From: Streptomyces sp. CB00316
GTDB lineage: Bacteria > Actinomycetota > Actinomycetes > Streptomycetales > Streptomycetaceae
DNA length: 64,000 nt
Direction: 5' to 3'
NCBI RefSeq assembly: GCF_001905595.1
Contig: NZ_LIXI01000006.1
Span: forward strand, 310,001 to 374,000
Shown: in pieces, positions 1 to 8,182 of the stretch
Layout: the number at the start of each line of letters is the position of its first letter
Position numbering within the stretch: the stretch's first letter is position 1
Notes under the pieces: model-generated
What the model saw: only the letters and a program-made list of their open reading frames with translations
Databases searched by the model: none
Told to the model about the DNA's origin: nothing
Program-made: the position numbers and the translations under genes

Positions 1-29
1 ACAGCTACATAGCCGGAGGTGCACTTTCC

Positions 30-887
30 GTGCCGTCCAACGTCAATCCCACAGTCAGGCGACGCAGGTTGGGCCAGGAACTGCGCCGCCTGCGCGAACT
101 CAAAGGCATGACGGCCGAGGAGGTGGCGGAGCGCCTGCTGGTCTCGCAGTCGAAGATCAGTCGCCTGGAGAACGGCCGCCGTTCGATCAGCCAGCGCGAT
201 GTGCGTGACCTCTGCGGGGTGTACGAGGTCGAGGACGTCCGCATCGTCGACTCGCTCATGCAGATGGCCAAGGACTCGCGCCAGCAGGGCTGGTGGCACG
301 CCTTCGGCGACATCCCGTACAGCGTCTACATCGGCCTGGAGACGGACGCGGAGTCCCTGCGGGTGTACGAGCCCCAGATGGTTCCGGGCCTGCTCCAGAC
401 CCGGGCGTACGCCGAGGCGCTGATCAACGGCGCGCTCCCCGAGGCGCCGCCGTCGGACATCGAGAAGCGCGTCAACGTACGGTCGCGGCGCCAGGACCGG
501 GTCAACGCGCCGGAGAACCCGCTGCGGCTGTGGGCCGTGATCGACGAGTCGGCGCTGCGCAGGCGGGTCGGTGACAACCAGGTGATGATCGACCAGCTGG
601 AGCACCTCGTCGAGCAGTCGCAGTTGCCTCATGTGACCGTGCAGGTGCTGCCGTTCGACATGGGGGCGCACCCCGGGATCAACGGGCAGTACGCGATCCT
701 GGAGTTCCCGGACACCGCGGACTCCAGCGTCGTCTACATCGAGGGCGTCACGAGCGATCTCTACCTGGAGAAGGCGAACGACGTGCAGCGCTACAGCGTG
801 ATGTACGAACACCTGCGGGCGCAGGCGCTGAACGTGGAGCAGACGCGGGAGTTCATCAGCAAGATCGCCAAGTCGTACACCAGCTGA
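30..887 (+). CDS. XRE-family regulator with DUF5753 domain
   Basis: A 285-residue DNA-binding regulator of the large Streptomyces XRE/DUF5753 family. An N-terminal helix-turn-helix covers roughly residues 12-65 (GMTAEEVAERL, then SQSKISRLENG). The DUF5753 domain follows from about residue 95 to the end and shows the usual YEPQMVPGLLQT motif. The GTG start has a GGAGG-type ribosome binding site about 10 bases upstream. A DUF397 gene follows 231 bases downstream, which is the standard partner arrangement (as in the WhiJ and AbaA-like families). Its target is not visible from sequence. Confidence 0.93.
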   Translation: MPSNVNPTVRRRRLGQELRRLRELKGMTAEEVAERLLVSQSKISRLENGRRSISQRDVRDLCGVYEVEDVRIVDSLMQMAKDSRQQGWWHAFGDIPYSVYIGLETDAESLRVYEPQMVPGLLQTRAYAEALINGALPEAPPSDIEKRVNVRSRRQDRVNAPENPLRLWAVIDESALRRRVGDNQVMIDQLEHLVEQSQLPHVTVQVLPFDMGAHPGINGQYAILEFPDTADSSVVYIEGVTSDLYLEKANDVQRYSVMYEHLRAQALNVEQTREFISKIAKSYTS

Positions 888-1118
888 ATCAGGACACCGC
901 ACCGTCCGACTGGTGAACACCGACGGACTCAGAAGGTCGTCGAGTGAGCGGCGGCGGCACCTTACACCGCCGCCGACTCGCAGCGTAAGAGTTCCTAGCA
1001 GAATGACACCCGGTCGAGTGAACGGCCATCTCATGGGCAGGGCTTGGCGAGTAGCGTCGATCACGCCAACCGGAATCAGGTTGGTGCGACTCACCCAACT
1101 CTCTGAACCGGAGTGAAC
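888..1118. other. Intergenic region between XRE and DUF397 genes
   Basis: 231 bases without a convincing gene. A 67-codon reading frame exists (913-1116) but is arginine/serine-rich with no recognisable family. The region presumably carries the DUF397 promoter; I see no clear operator. Confidence 0.4.
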
Positions 1119-1325
1119 ATGGCAATTCTTCAGGGTGCTACGGATATGTGGACGAAGTCGTCGTACTCCGGGGGCAACGGCGCGTGCGTCGAGGTCAAGT
1201 CCCCGGTCGCACTGTCCATCGCCGTGCGTGACTCGAAGGCCCCCGAGGGCCCCTCGCTCACCTTCGTCCCCGGTGCGTGGAACGCCTTCGTGCGCGATGT
1301 CGCGACGGGCCCGGTCGACGCCTGA
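1119..1325 (+). CDS. DUF397 domain protein
   Basis: A 68-residue DUF397 protein, recognisable from WTKSSYSGGNGACVEV near the N-terminus and the closing motif FVPGAWNAFVRDV. Such proteins usually pair with an adjacent XRE/DUF5753 regulator, here the gene ending at 887, and may act as its antagonist or partner. I chose the ATG at 1119 because GGAG sits five bases upstream; a GTG at 1113 in the same frame overlaps that site. Confidence 0.9.
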   Translation: MAILQGATDMWTKSSYSGGNGACVEVKSPVALSIAVRDSKAPEGPSLTFVPGAWNAFVRDVATGPVDA

Positions 1326-1329
1326 CCGC

Positions 1330-1380
1330 AACGCACCACAGCATCGCCGCACCACAGCATCACCGCACCACCGCACCACC
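1330..1380 (+). repeat. Short CACC-rich tandem repeat
   Basis: Just after the DUF397 stop, the unit GCACCACAGCATCRCC occurs twice and is followed by two copies of GCACCACC. It looks like slippage-type duplication in the 3' untranslated region. Confidence 0.6.
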
Positions 1381-1385
1381 TGATG

Positions 1386-1426
1386 GAGCCCTCTCGACCG
1401 GTTCGCCGTCCTGGCCGAGGGGGCTC
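1386..1426 (+). terminator. Terminator hairpin after DUF397 gene
   Basis: Arms GAGCCCTCTCG and CGAGGGGGCTC pair with one G-T wobble around a 19-base loop. It lies between the DUF397 stop and the stop of the converging gene at 1455, so it probably serves both. Confidence 0.6.
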
Positions 1427-1454
1427 GGCATGCCCCCCCCTCACCCGGTGACCG

Positions 1455-2300
1455 TCACCTCAACCGGTCGACGTACCGGTCGGTCCCCGGCACCGTCGGG
1501 ATGAACGGCGCGACCAGCTCGACCCGCCCGAGCCCCGTCTCCGCGACCGCCGCGTCGAGCCCCGTGAACCGTGCCTCCCAGCAGGTACGGGGGTCCTCCT
1601 CAAGGAACCACAGCAGCGTCAGCCGGGTCCCCACCCCCTCGACCTGCTTCACGTACGTCATCCGGTCACCGGGCAGGGGCGTCGGCCGGAAGACGGTCAC
1701 CATGGCTGCCGGCGACCCGCTCAGCCGCTTCGGCAGATGCCGGGCCCTCAGCCACTCCAGCAACTCGGCCCGTCGCTCGGGACCTTCGGCGTCGACGACC
1801 TGGAGCACGAGCCCCGCGTACGGGTGGTCGAGCGCGTGGAAGTCCCGGGGCCCGGCGGCCCCGTCGCGGTAGACCGTGGCCTCGTGGCCCTGGAAGGCCG
1901 TGAAGACGTGGGTCCGGTCCTGGTAGACCCGGCCGTCCCGGTTGAGCCGCTTGTTGATGACGACGGTCCACTTCATGTGCTCGTCGTAGCGGCCCTCGGT
2001 CACCCAGTACGTCGACAGGTAGCACCCCGCGCCGACGGGCCGGGCGACCGCCGACTCCTCCGGGTAGCGCAGCTCCTGGAGGTCCTTGGTCGCCACCCAG
2101 CGCCGCCCGGCGAACATCCACGGCATGGCCGTCGCCCCGGCGTAGTAGTGGTCGTCCTCGTACCAGCGGTTGTACGCGTACTCATGGCCCGGGTGCGGCT
2201 CGACCATCGTGATCAGGGCGTGCCCCGGGCGCACCCCGTACGGCCCCACCGCCGCCAGCTCGGCATAGCTCCCGCCCCGTGTCCCGCCGTCGTCCACCAT
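1455..2300 (-). CDS. Uncharacterised EthD/Dabb-like protein
   Basis: A 281-residue soluble protein. It has two halves reminiscent of dimeric alpha-beta barrel (EthD/Dabb) folds: an N-terminal part with EYAYNRWYEDDHYYAG and a C-terminal part with LLEWLRARHLP. No signal peptide or membrane segment is visible. I chose the ATG at 2300; the open frame continues upstream to 2933 but that part overlaps the divergent SDR gene and is a shadow. The gene is divergent from the SDR at 2403 and shares a strong palindromic operator with it. Family assignment is by resemblance only; function is unknown. Confidence 0.8.
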   Translation of the reverse strand: MVDDGGTRGGSYAELAAVGPYGVRPGHALITMVEPHPGHEYAYNRWYEDDHYYAGATAMPWMFAGRRWVATKDLQELRYPEESAVARPVGAGCYLSTYWVTEGRYDEHMKWTVVINKRLNRDGRVYQDRTHVFTAFQGHEATVYRDGAAGPRDFHALDHPYAGLVLQVVDAEGPERRAELLEWLRARHLPKRLSGSPAAMVTVFRPTPLPGDRMTYVKQVEGVGTRLTLLWFLEEDPRTCWEARFTGLDAAVAETGLGRVELVAPFIPTVPGTDRYVDRLR

Positions 2301-2359
2301 GTCTCCCTGTCTCCCTCCCCCTCGCCCTTCCCCTTCCATCGGGGCCCGCGGAAACCTAC

Positions 2360-2376
2360 TCTGACGCTTCGTCAGA
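2360..2376. promoter_or_regulatory. Palindromic operator, copy 1 (TCTGACG-N3-CGTCAGA)
   Basis: The 17-base sequence TCTGACGCTTCGTCAGA is a perfect inverted repeat in the 102-base gap between the divergent starts at 2300 and 2403. The size and symmetry suit a TetR-type dimer. Near-identical sites occur at 42353, 42416 and 44264. Confidence 0.75.
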
Positions 2377-2402
2377 TAAACTTCCAGGGCCGGGAGGCAC
2401 CG

Positions 2403-3185
2403 ATGTCGCTCGCGGGGAAGACCGTCGTCGTGTCGGGCGTCGGCGCGGGTCTCGGACGCCGGGTCGCAAAGACCGTCGTACGGGACGGAGGGCGTGCGGT
2501 GCTCGGGGCGCGTACGGCGGCGCAGCTGGCGAAGGTCGCGGCGGAGATCGACCCGGAGGGCCGGCACACCGCCCATCTGCCGACGGACATCACCGACGAG
2601 GGGCAGTGCGAGGCGCTCGCGGCCCTGGCGGCCGAACGGTTCGGCCGGATCGACGCGGTGGTCCATGTGGCCGCCTGGGACAGCTGCTTCGGCGGACTCC
2701 AGGACGCGGACTTCACCACCTGGCAGTCGGTCATCGATGTGAACCTGCTCGGTACGCTGCGGATGACCCGGGCCTGCCTGCCCGCCCTCAAGGAGCGCGG
2801 CGGCTCGGTGGTGGTGATCGGTACGCAGTCCGCGGTGGCCGCGCCCTCCCAGGTGCGGCAGGCGGCGTACGCGGCGTCCAAGGGGGCGCTCACCTCGGCG
2901 ATGTACTCCCTGGCGAGGGAGTTGGGGCCGCACCGGATCCGGGTCAACACCGTGCTGCCGGGGTGGATGTGGGGGCCGCCGGTGCAGGCGTACGTCCGGT
3001 TCACCGCCGACTCCGAGGGCGTACCGGAGTCCGAGGTGCTGGCCCGGCTCACCGAGCGGATGGCGCTGCCGGAGCCGGCCACGGACGGGGACGTGGCGGA
3101 GGCCGTCGCCTTCCTGGCGTCCGACCGGGCACGGGCGATCACCGGCCAGTCCCTGCTGGTCAACGCCGGCGAGCTGATGCGCTGA
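2403..3185 (+). CDS. SDR family oxidoreductase
   Basis: A 260-residue classical short-chain dehydrogenase/reductase. The Rossmann glycine motif (VVSGVGAGLGRRVA) lies at about residues 9-22. The catalytic region has the serine in VVVIGTQSA and the YAASK Tyr/Lys pair. A GGGAGG ribosome binding site precedes the ATG at 2403. The substrate is unknown. Divergent transcription from the EthD/Dabb-like gene, across an operator shared with the 41-44 kb cluster, suggests a role in the same catabolic programme. Confidence 0.92.
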   Translation: MSLAGKTVVVSGVGAGLGRRVAKTVVRDGGRAVLGARTAAQLAKVAAEIDPEGRHTAHLPTDITDEGQCEALAALAAERFGRIDAVVHVAAWDSCFGGLQDADFTTWQSVIDVNLLGTLRMTRACLPALKERGGSVVVIGTQSAVAAPSQVRQAAYAASKGALTSAMYSLARELGPHRIRVNTVLPGWMWGPPVQAYVRFTADSEGVPESEVLARLTERMALPEPATDGDVAEAVAFLASDRARAITGQSLLVNAGELMR

Positions 3186-3190
3186 CGTAG

Positions 3191-3385
3191 GCCGCCGTCA
3201 AGGACATCGTCACCGTGATCAGGTGGGTCGCCGGTCTGGTGGAGCCGATCGCGATCCCGTTCATGGCCGGCCTGCTGCGCCCGTTCCGTAAGTCCGGACC
3301 GACGGCGGCGCCGGTCAGCTGGGGAGCGGGCCTGCTCGCGTTCTGGCTGGTCAACCACGACGACGGTGACGGTACGGCGACGGCC
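3191..3385 (+). pseudogene. Remnant of a sodium:solute symporter C-terminus
   Basis: After the SDR stop, an open stretch with no start of its own reads like the C-terminal end of a solute:sodium symporter: AVKDIVTVIRWVAGLVEPIA, then MAGLLRPFRKSGPTAAPVSW, then a short hydrophobic helix. The frame then runs on into antisense of the next gene. Only about 60 residues of a roughly 500-residue family remain, so I call it a relic. The family call is by resemblance. Confidence 0.45.
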
Positions 3386-3425
3386 GCCGCGATCCCGCCC
3401 AGGACGGAGGTCCGACCCCGGCCCC

Positions 3426-4541
3426 TCAGCCGCGCGGGTAGCGGGCCAGCCATCCCGGGGCGGCGGCCGTCGGGCTGTGCAGGGCCGGGCCCTGGGTCAT
3501 CTCCATCGCGAAGTCGTCGGCCAGTTCGAGGAGCGTGGGGCGCCCCTCCAGCTCCGCGAGCCAGGCCGGCGGCAGCGCGGTCTCGCCGTGCAGCACACCG
3601 AGCAGCGCCCCGCAGACGGACCCGGTGGCGCGGGACGGCCCGCCGTGGTTCACGGCCAGCCGCAGCCCGTGCCGTACGTCCTCACTGACCAGGGCGCAGT
3701 ACACGGCGACGGCGAGCACCTCCTCGGCGGCGTCGCTCGCGCCCAGCGCCTCGATGAGGGCGGGACCCGGGATGCCCTGCCGTACGGACCCGAGGGCCCG
3801 CTGGAGGGCCTCGGTCACCGGCTCATGGCCCGGGCGCTCGGCGAGCAGCGCCATCGTGTGCTGCACGGAGCCGTCCAGGCTCTCCCCGCGCGCCAGACCG
3901 TGCACGAGTACGGCGAAGGCTCCGGCGGCCAGCTGGGCGGCGGGATGCCCGTGGGTCTGGGCCGCGCACTCGACGGCCAGCTGGAGCACGAGCTGCGGCT
4001 CCCACCCCACGAGCAGCCCGAACGGCGCGGACCGGGTCAGCGCGCCCGCGTCCCGGGCGGCGGGGTTCTTGGGCCGCTCCAGCGTCCCCATGACGGTGTC
4101 GCCGAAGCCGCCCAGGCACTCCCGGCTGGGCCCCCGGCGGACGTACAGCCACTCCTCCGCGGCCAGCCACCCGTTGTCCTCGCGCCGCTCGTCGGGCCCC
4201 CAGTCGTGCTGGGTCGCGGCCCAGCGCAGGTGGGCCCGGTGCACATCGGTGGGCGGGTGCCAGGCGCCGGTGTCGCGGCGGACCTGGGCGCGGATCAGCC
4301 CGTCCACGGTGAAGAGGGTGAGCTGGGTGAGGGCGGTGACGGCCCCGCGTCTGCCGTGCGCGGGAACGTAGTCGGTGACCCCTTCGGCCCCATGGGCCTC
4401 CCGGATCTCCTCCAGCGCGAGGCCGCTGACCCCGGCCCCGAGCGCGTCCCCGACGGCCCCACCGAGCAGCGCCCCGCGTACCCGACTGCGGAAGTCCTGC
4501 TGCTCGGCCCGCCCCCAGACCGCCGTGGTCCCTGTGCTCAC
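3426..4541 (-). CDS. ADP-ribosylglycohydrolase-like protein, probably inactive
   Basis: A 371-residue protein of the ADP-ribosylglycohydrolase (DraG/ARH) family. The family N-terminal signature GALLGGAVGDALG (residues 23-35) is intact. Active members bind two metals through TDDT- and D-x-D-T-type motifs. Here the first region (68-77) reads VTALTQLTLF where TDDTQM is expected. The second (298-308) reads NHGGPSRATGS where GDSDSTGS is typical. Loss of both acidic clusters suggests a catalytically dead paralogue or a protein with another role. The GTG start at 4541 has GGAGGGGG upstream. It stands alone. Confidence 0.85.
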   Translation of the reverse strand: MSTGTTAVWGRAEQQDFRSRVRGALLGGAVGDALGAGVSGLALEEIREAHGAEGVTDYVPAHGRRGAVTALTQLTLFTVDGLIRAQVRRDTGAWHPPTDVHRAHLRWAATQHDWGPDERREDNGWLAAEEWLYVRRGPSRECLGGFGDTVMGTLERPKNPAARDAGALTRSAPFGLLVGWEPQLVLQLAVECAAQTHGHPAAQLAAGAFAVLVHGLARGESLDGSVQHTMALLAERPGHEPVTEALQRALGSVRQGIPGPALIEALGASDAAEEVLAVAVYCALVSEDVRHGLRLAVNHGGPSRATGSVCGALLGVLHGETALPPAWLAELEGRPTLLELADDFAMEMTQGPALHSPTAAAPGWLARYPRG

Positions 4542-4850
4542 CTCGCCCCCTCCCCGTCACCACGTGTCGCCCGCGCGGTCCTCTGCGGGCGACCGCGCAA
4601 GCACTGTAATCGAACGGGAACGGGCGGTAGAGGGGGCGACCTGGGTACGTACGGGTATGTCGACGGACGTCCCGCAGGTCGCTTTTGGGCCGCCGAGGCG
4701 CTCCGAGCCCCGCCGCCGTCCGCCCGCACTGTCCCGATACACGCGCAATAGCCCGGCGGTGCGACGGAGACACGGCGTCGATATCCCGCTCCTGGAAGCT
4801 CATCGCAGTGCTCGGGAAGCCGGGCTCGACGAGGCGGGGGGAAGCAGCGC
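4542..4850. other. Divergent intergenic region before aspartate kinase
   Basis: About 310 bases between divergent starts with no supported gene. It holds a small hairpin at 4566-4593 (GTCGCCCGC / GCGGGCGAC, 10-base loop) near the ADP-ribosylglycohydrolase start. The rest must hold the promoter of the aminohydroxybenzoate genes; I could not identify -35/-10 boxes. Confidence 0.4.
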
Positions 4851-6134
4851 GTGAGTACGCAAGGCAGCGGTCCCACGAGCGACGTGGTGGTCCAGAAGTA
4901 CGGCGGGAGTTCGCTCGCCACCGTGTCCCAGGTACGTCAGGTCGCCGACCGGGTCGGCTCGCTCGCACGCTCCGGTCGGCGCGTGGTCGTCGTGGTCTCC
5001 GCACAGGGCGACACCACCGACGAACTGATCGGCCGGGCCGACGCGGTCAATCCGCATCCGGCGGGCCACGAACTCGACCAGTTGCTCGCCACCGGCGAGA
5101 CCGCCTCCGCGGCGCTGATGGCGATGGCGCTCCAGCACAGCGGCCTGGCCGCGACCGCGCTGTCCGGCTCGCGCAGCGGCATTCTCGCCACCGGACCGCA
5201 CGGCGCCGGAGTCATCGTCGCGATCGACACGGAGCAGTTGCGCACGCTCCTGGACGCAGGCCGGACCGTGGTGATCGCCGGTTTCCAGGGCGTCACCGCC
5301 GACGGCGACATCATCACGCTCGGACGCGGCGGCTCGGACACGACGGCCGTCGCGGTCGCGGCCGAACTGCGGGCCGGCCACTGCGAGATCTACAGCGACG
5401 TGCGCGGTGTCTACACCGCCGACCCACGCGTCGTCCCCGACGCACGGCTCATGCCCGACATCGACATCGACGTGATGACCGAGATGGCCTTCGCCGGAGC
5501 GCGGGTCATGCACTCGCGGGCCGTCGAACTCGCCGCCCTCTACGACGTAGACATTCTCGTGGGCCGGTCCACGGCCCTCCAGACCGGCACCCGTATCCAC
5601 CGACGAGACGGAAACGACATGCTCGAGGACAGGACCGCGGTCATGGCCGTCGTCCACGACACCGACATCGCCCGCATCACGCTGCGCACCCATGACACAC
5701 CGGACCCTTCCCCCGCCGTCTTCAGGTTCCTGGCCGAGGAGTCCATCCCGGCCGACATGACCACGGTCTCCTCCGCGCCCGGCGGCGGCTTCTCGCTCGG
5801 ACTCACGGTGCACCGTTCGCACGCGGCGGACGTCAGCAGGTCGTTCAGCGACCTCATGGCGCCGCGCCGGCACGGGGTGGAGGTCGAGGACCAGGTCGCC
5901 AAGGTCTCGATCGTCGGCCAAGGCCTGCTCAGCCGGCCCGAGTACGCGTCCCGGATGCTGGCCTCGCTCGTCGGCTCCGGCATCAGCGCCCGGTCTCTGT
6001 CCGCCTCCCAGCTGCGCGTCTCGGTGACCGTACCGAGCTCCGACGCGGTCCGCGCGGTCGGCCTGCTGCACAGCGAGTTCGGCCTCGGCGCCGAGGCCGG
6101 CGCGATGCCCGCGAGCCTCTCCCCTCGGCCCTGA
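4851..6134 (+). CDS. Aspartate kinase, secondary-metabolism type
   Basis: A 427-residue aspartokinase: phosphorylation of L-aspartate, the first step to aspartate semialdehyde. The kinase domain carries KYGGSS (about residue 14) and TLGRGGSDTTAVA (about 160). Two C-terminal ACT domains follow from about residue 260. It differs from housekeeping aspartokinases at several usually conserved stretches (LLATGETASAALMAMAL, for example). It directly precedes the GriI- and GriH-like genes, so it most likely supplies aspartate semialdehyde to them. A feedback-relaxed enzyme is plausible but not proven. GTG start with GGGGGAAG upstream. Confidence 0.92.
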   Translation: MSTQGSGPTSDVVVQKYGGSSLATVSQVRQVADRVGSLARSGRRVVVVVSAQGDTTDELIGRADAVNPHPAGHELDQLLATGETASAALMAMALQHSGLAATALSGSRSGILATGPHGAGVIVAIDTEQLRTLLDAGRTVVIAGFQGVTADGDIITLGRGGSDTTAVAVAAELRAGHCEIYSDVRGVYTADPRVVPDARLMPDIDIDVMTEMAFAGARVMHSRAVELAALYDVDILVGRSTALQTGTRIHRRDGNDMLEDRTAVMAVVHDTDIARITLRTHDTPDPSPAVFRFLAEESIPADMTTVSSAPGGGFSLGLTVHRSHAADVSRSFSDLMAPRRHGVEVEDQVAKVSIVGQGLLSRPEYASRMLASLVGSGISARSLSASQLRVSVTVPSSDAVRAVGLLHSEFGLGAEAGAMPASLSPRP

Positions 6135-6180
6135 CCCCGGCCAGAGGCACCGACCCCGCCGACACCAGACAGGAGCACCG

Positions 6181-7005
6181 ATGGCCCCGAACGCGCCCTT
6201 CGCCAGGAGTCTGCGACTCCAACGGCTCCATCACCACGACCCCGAGCGGCTGTTCATCGTCCCGCTCGACCACTCGATCACCGACGGTCCGCTGACCCGC
6301 GCGCACCACCTGGACACGCTCGTCGGCCAGCTGGCCTCGCACCATGTCGACGGAATCGTCCTGCACAAGGGATCGCTGCGGCACGTGGACCCGGAGTGGT
6401 TCACGCGGACCTCGCTGATCGTGCATCTGAGCGCCAGCACCGTCCACGCCCCCGATCCCAACGCCAAGTACCTGGTGTCGAGCGTCGAGGAGAGCCTGCG
6501 GATGGGCGCGGACGCGGTGAGCGTCCACGTCAATCTCGGCTCCGACCAGGAACGTCACCAGATCGCGGACATGGCGGCGGTCGCGGAGGCCTGCGACCGC
6601 TGGAACGTACCGCTGCTGGCGATGATGTACCCACGCGGTCCCAAGATCGATGATCCGCGCGATCCGGCGCTCGTCGCACATGCCGTCCAGGTGGCCGTCG
6701 ACCTCGGCGCCGACCTGGTCAAGACGCTGTACGTCGGATCGGTCGAGGCGATGGCCGAGATCACCGCGTCCTCGCCGGTTCCGGTCGTCGTGGTCGGCGG
6801 ACCGCGCGACAGTGACGAGAGCCGGATCCTCGCCTACGTCGACGACGCGCTGCGCGGCGGCGCGGCCGGTGTCGCCATGGGCCGCAACGTCTTCCAGGCC
6901 GCCGATCCCGGGGCGATGGCGGACAAGCTCTCCGACCTCATCCACAACAGCGGCGGCAGGTCCACGTCGCCGGCGCGAGCCGGCGCGACGGCCGGCGCCG
7001 CCTGA
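6181..7005 (+). CDS. griI: GriI-like aldolase (C3 + C4 condensation)
   Basis: A 274-residue class I aldolase of the DeoC/LsrF superfamily. It closely matches GriI, which condenses dihydroxyacetone phosphate with aspartate semialdehyde to a C7 amino sugar phosphate on the way to 3-amino-4-hydroxybenzoate. Visible elements are the strand-1 motif VPLDHSITDGP (Asp30), a Schiff-base lysine candidate Lys181 in DLVKTLYVG, and the C-terminal phosphate-binding glycine loops (VVVVGGPR; GGAAGVAMGRN). The ATG has AGGAG six bases upstream. It lies 46 bases after the aspartokinase and 64 before the cyclase, which indicates one operon. Confidence 0.93.
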   Translation: MAPNAPFARSLRLQRLHHHDPERLFIVPLDHSITDGPLTRAHHLDTLVGQLASHHVDGIVLHKGSLRHVDPEWFTRTSLIVHLSASTVHAPDPNAKYLVSSVEESLRMGADAVSVHVNLGSDQERHQIADMAAVAEACDRWNVPLLAMMYPRGPKIDDPRDPALVAHAVQVAVDLGADLVKTLYVGSVEAMAEITASSPVPVVVVGGPRDSDESRILAYVDDALRGGAAGVAMGRNVFQAADPGAMADKLSDLIHNSGGRSTSPARAGATAGAA

Positions 7006-7069
7006 TCCGCCTGATCCGTCCCACCGACCAGTCCATCGATCAGTCCATCGCTTCTGAGGAGTTCTTCGC

Positions 7070-8182
7070 ATGTCTTCGAAACTGACCTGGCTCGACATCC
7101 GCTCCGTCGGTGAGGCCCGTGCCGCCATAGTCCAGGAGGCCCTGCACCACAAGGTGGAAGCGCTGGTCGCCGACAACCCCGCCGACCTCGCGGACCTGCC
7201 GCCGACCGTGACCAAGGTCCTGCTCGTGTCCGGCCAGCAGATCCCGGAGGAGTTCGGCGAGGCCACCGTCGTCATCGTCGACCCCTCGAAGCACGGGGTG
7301 ACCCCGGCCGAACTGGCCGTCAAGCACCCGGGGATCGAGTTCGGCCGCTTCGTGGAGATCATCGACGCGCCGACGCTGGAGGACGCCTGCGAGTCCTCGC
7401 GTACCGAGAAGTGGTCCGTCCTGCTGTTCCGCGACCCGACCAAGATCCCGCTGGAGATCGTGATCGCCGCCGCCGCGCGCGCCACCGGTTCGATGGTGAC
7501 CATCGCGCAGGACCTGGAGGAGGCGGAGATCCTCTTCGGCGTGCTGGAGCACGGCTCGGACGGCGTGATGATGGCCCCGCGGACCGTCGGCGACGCCGCC
7601 GAGCTCAAGCGGATCGCCGAAGCCGGCATCCCCAACCTCAACCTCACCGAGCTGCGCGTCGTGGAGACCAGCCACATCGGCATGGGTGAGCGGGCGTGCG
7701 TGGACACCACCACGCACTTCGGCGAGGACGAGGGCATCCTGGTCGGCTCGCACTCCAAGGGCATGATCCTCTGCGTCAGCGAGACGCACCCGCTGCCGTA
7801 CATGCCGACCCGGCCGTTCCGCGTCAACGCCGGCGCCATCCACTCGTACACGCTCGGCAAGGACGAGCGCACCAACTACCTCAGCGAGCTGAAGACCGGC
7901 AGCAAGCTGACCGCCGTGGACATCAAGGGCAACACGCGGCTGGTGACGGTGGGCCGCGTGAAGATCGAGACGCGGCCGCTGATCTCCATCGACGCCGAGG
8001 CGCCGGACGGCCGGCGCGTCAACCTGATCCTCCAGGACGACTGGCACGTCCGGGTCCTCGGTCCCGGTGGCGCGGTCCTCAACAGCACCGAGCTGAAGCC
8101 CGGCGACACGGTCCTCGGCTACCTGCCCGTCGAGGACCGCCACGTCGGCTACCCGATCAACGAGTTCTGCCTGGAGAAGTAG
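7070..8182 (+). CDS. griH: GriH-like cyclase (3-amino-4-hydroxybenzoate synthase)
   Basis: A 370-residue member of the archaeal-type 3-dehydroquinate synthase II family, the family of GriH. GriH cyclises and aromatises the GriI product to 3-amino-4-hydroxybenzoate. Family features include FGRFVEIID, LEHGSDGVMMAPR, the GERACVDTTTHF motif (about residue 205) and SHSKGMILC. The ATG has GAGGAG upstream. Its 3' end overlaps the converging exporter gene by 26 bases. Paired with the aldolase, it defines the cluster chemistry. Confidence 0.94.
   Translation: MSSKLTWLDIRSVGEARAAIVQEALHHKVEALVADNPADLADLPPTVTKVLLVSGQQIPEEFGEATVVIVDPSKHGVTPAELAVKHPGIEFGRFVEIIDAPTLEDACESSRTEKWSVLLFRDPTKIPLEIVIAAAARATGSMVTIAQDLEEAEILFGVLEHGSDGVMMAPRTVGDAAELKRIAEAGIPNLNLTELRVVETSHIGMGERACVDTTTHFGEDEGILVGSHSKGMILCVSETHPLPYMPTRPFRVNAGAIHSYTLGKDERTNYLSELKTGSKLTAVDIKGNTRLVTVGRVKIETRPLISIDAEAPDGRRVNLILQDDWHVRVLGPGGAVLNSTELKPGDTVLGYLPVEDRHVGYPINEFCLEK

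Noticed and set aside
913..1116. Possible 67-codon gene between XRE and DUF397
   Set aside because: Arg/Ser-rich composition, no binding site before the GTG and no family resemblance; it only ends conveniently at the DUF397 start.
2301..2933. Upstream extension of the EthD/Dabb-like reading frame
   Set aside because: It lies antisense to the SDR gene and reads as Arg/Gly-rich shadow protein; the operator and the SDR promoter would be inside it.
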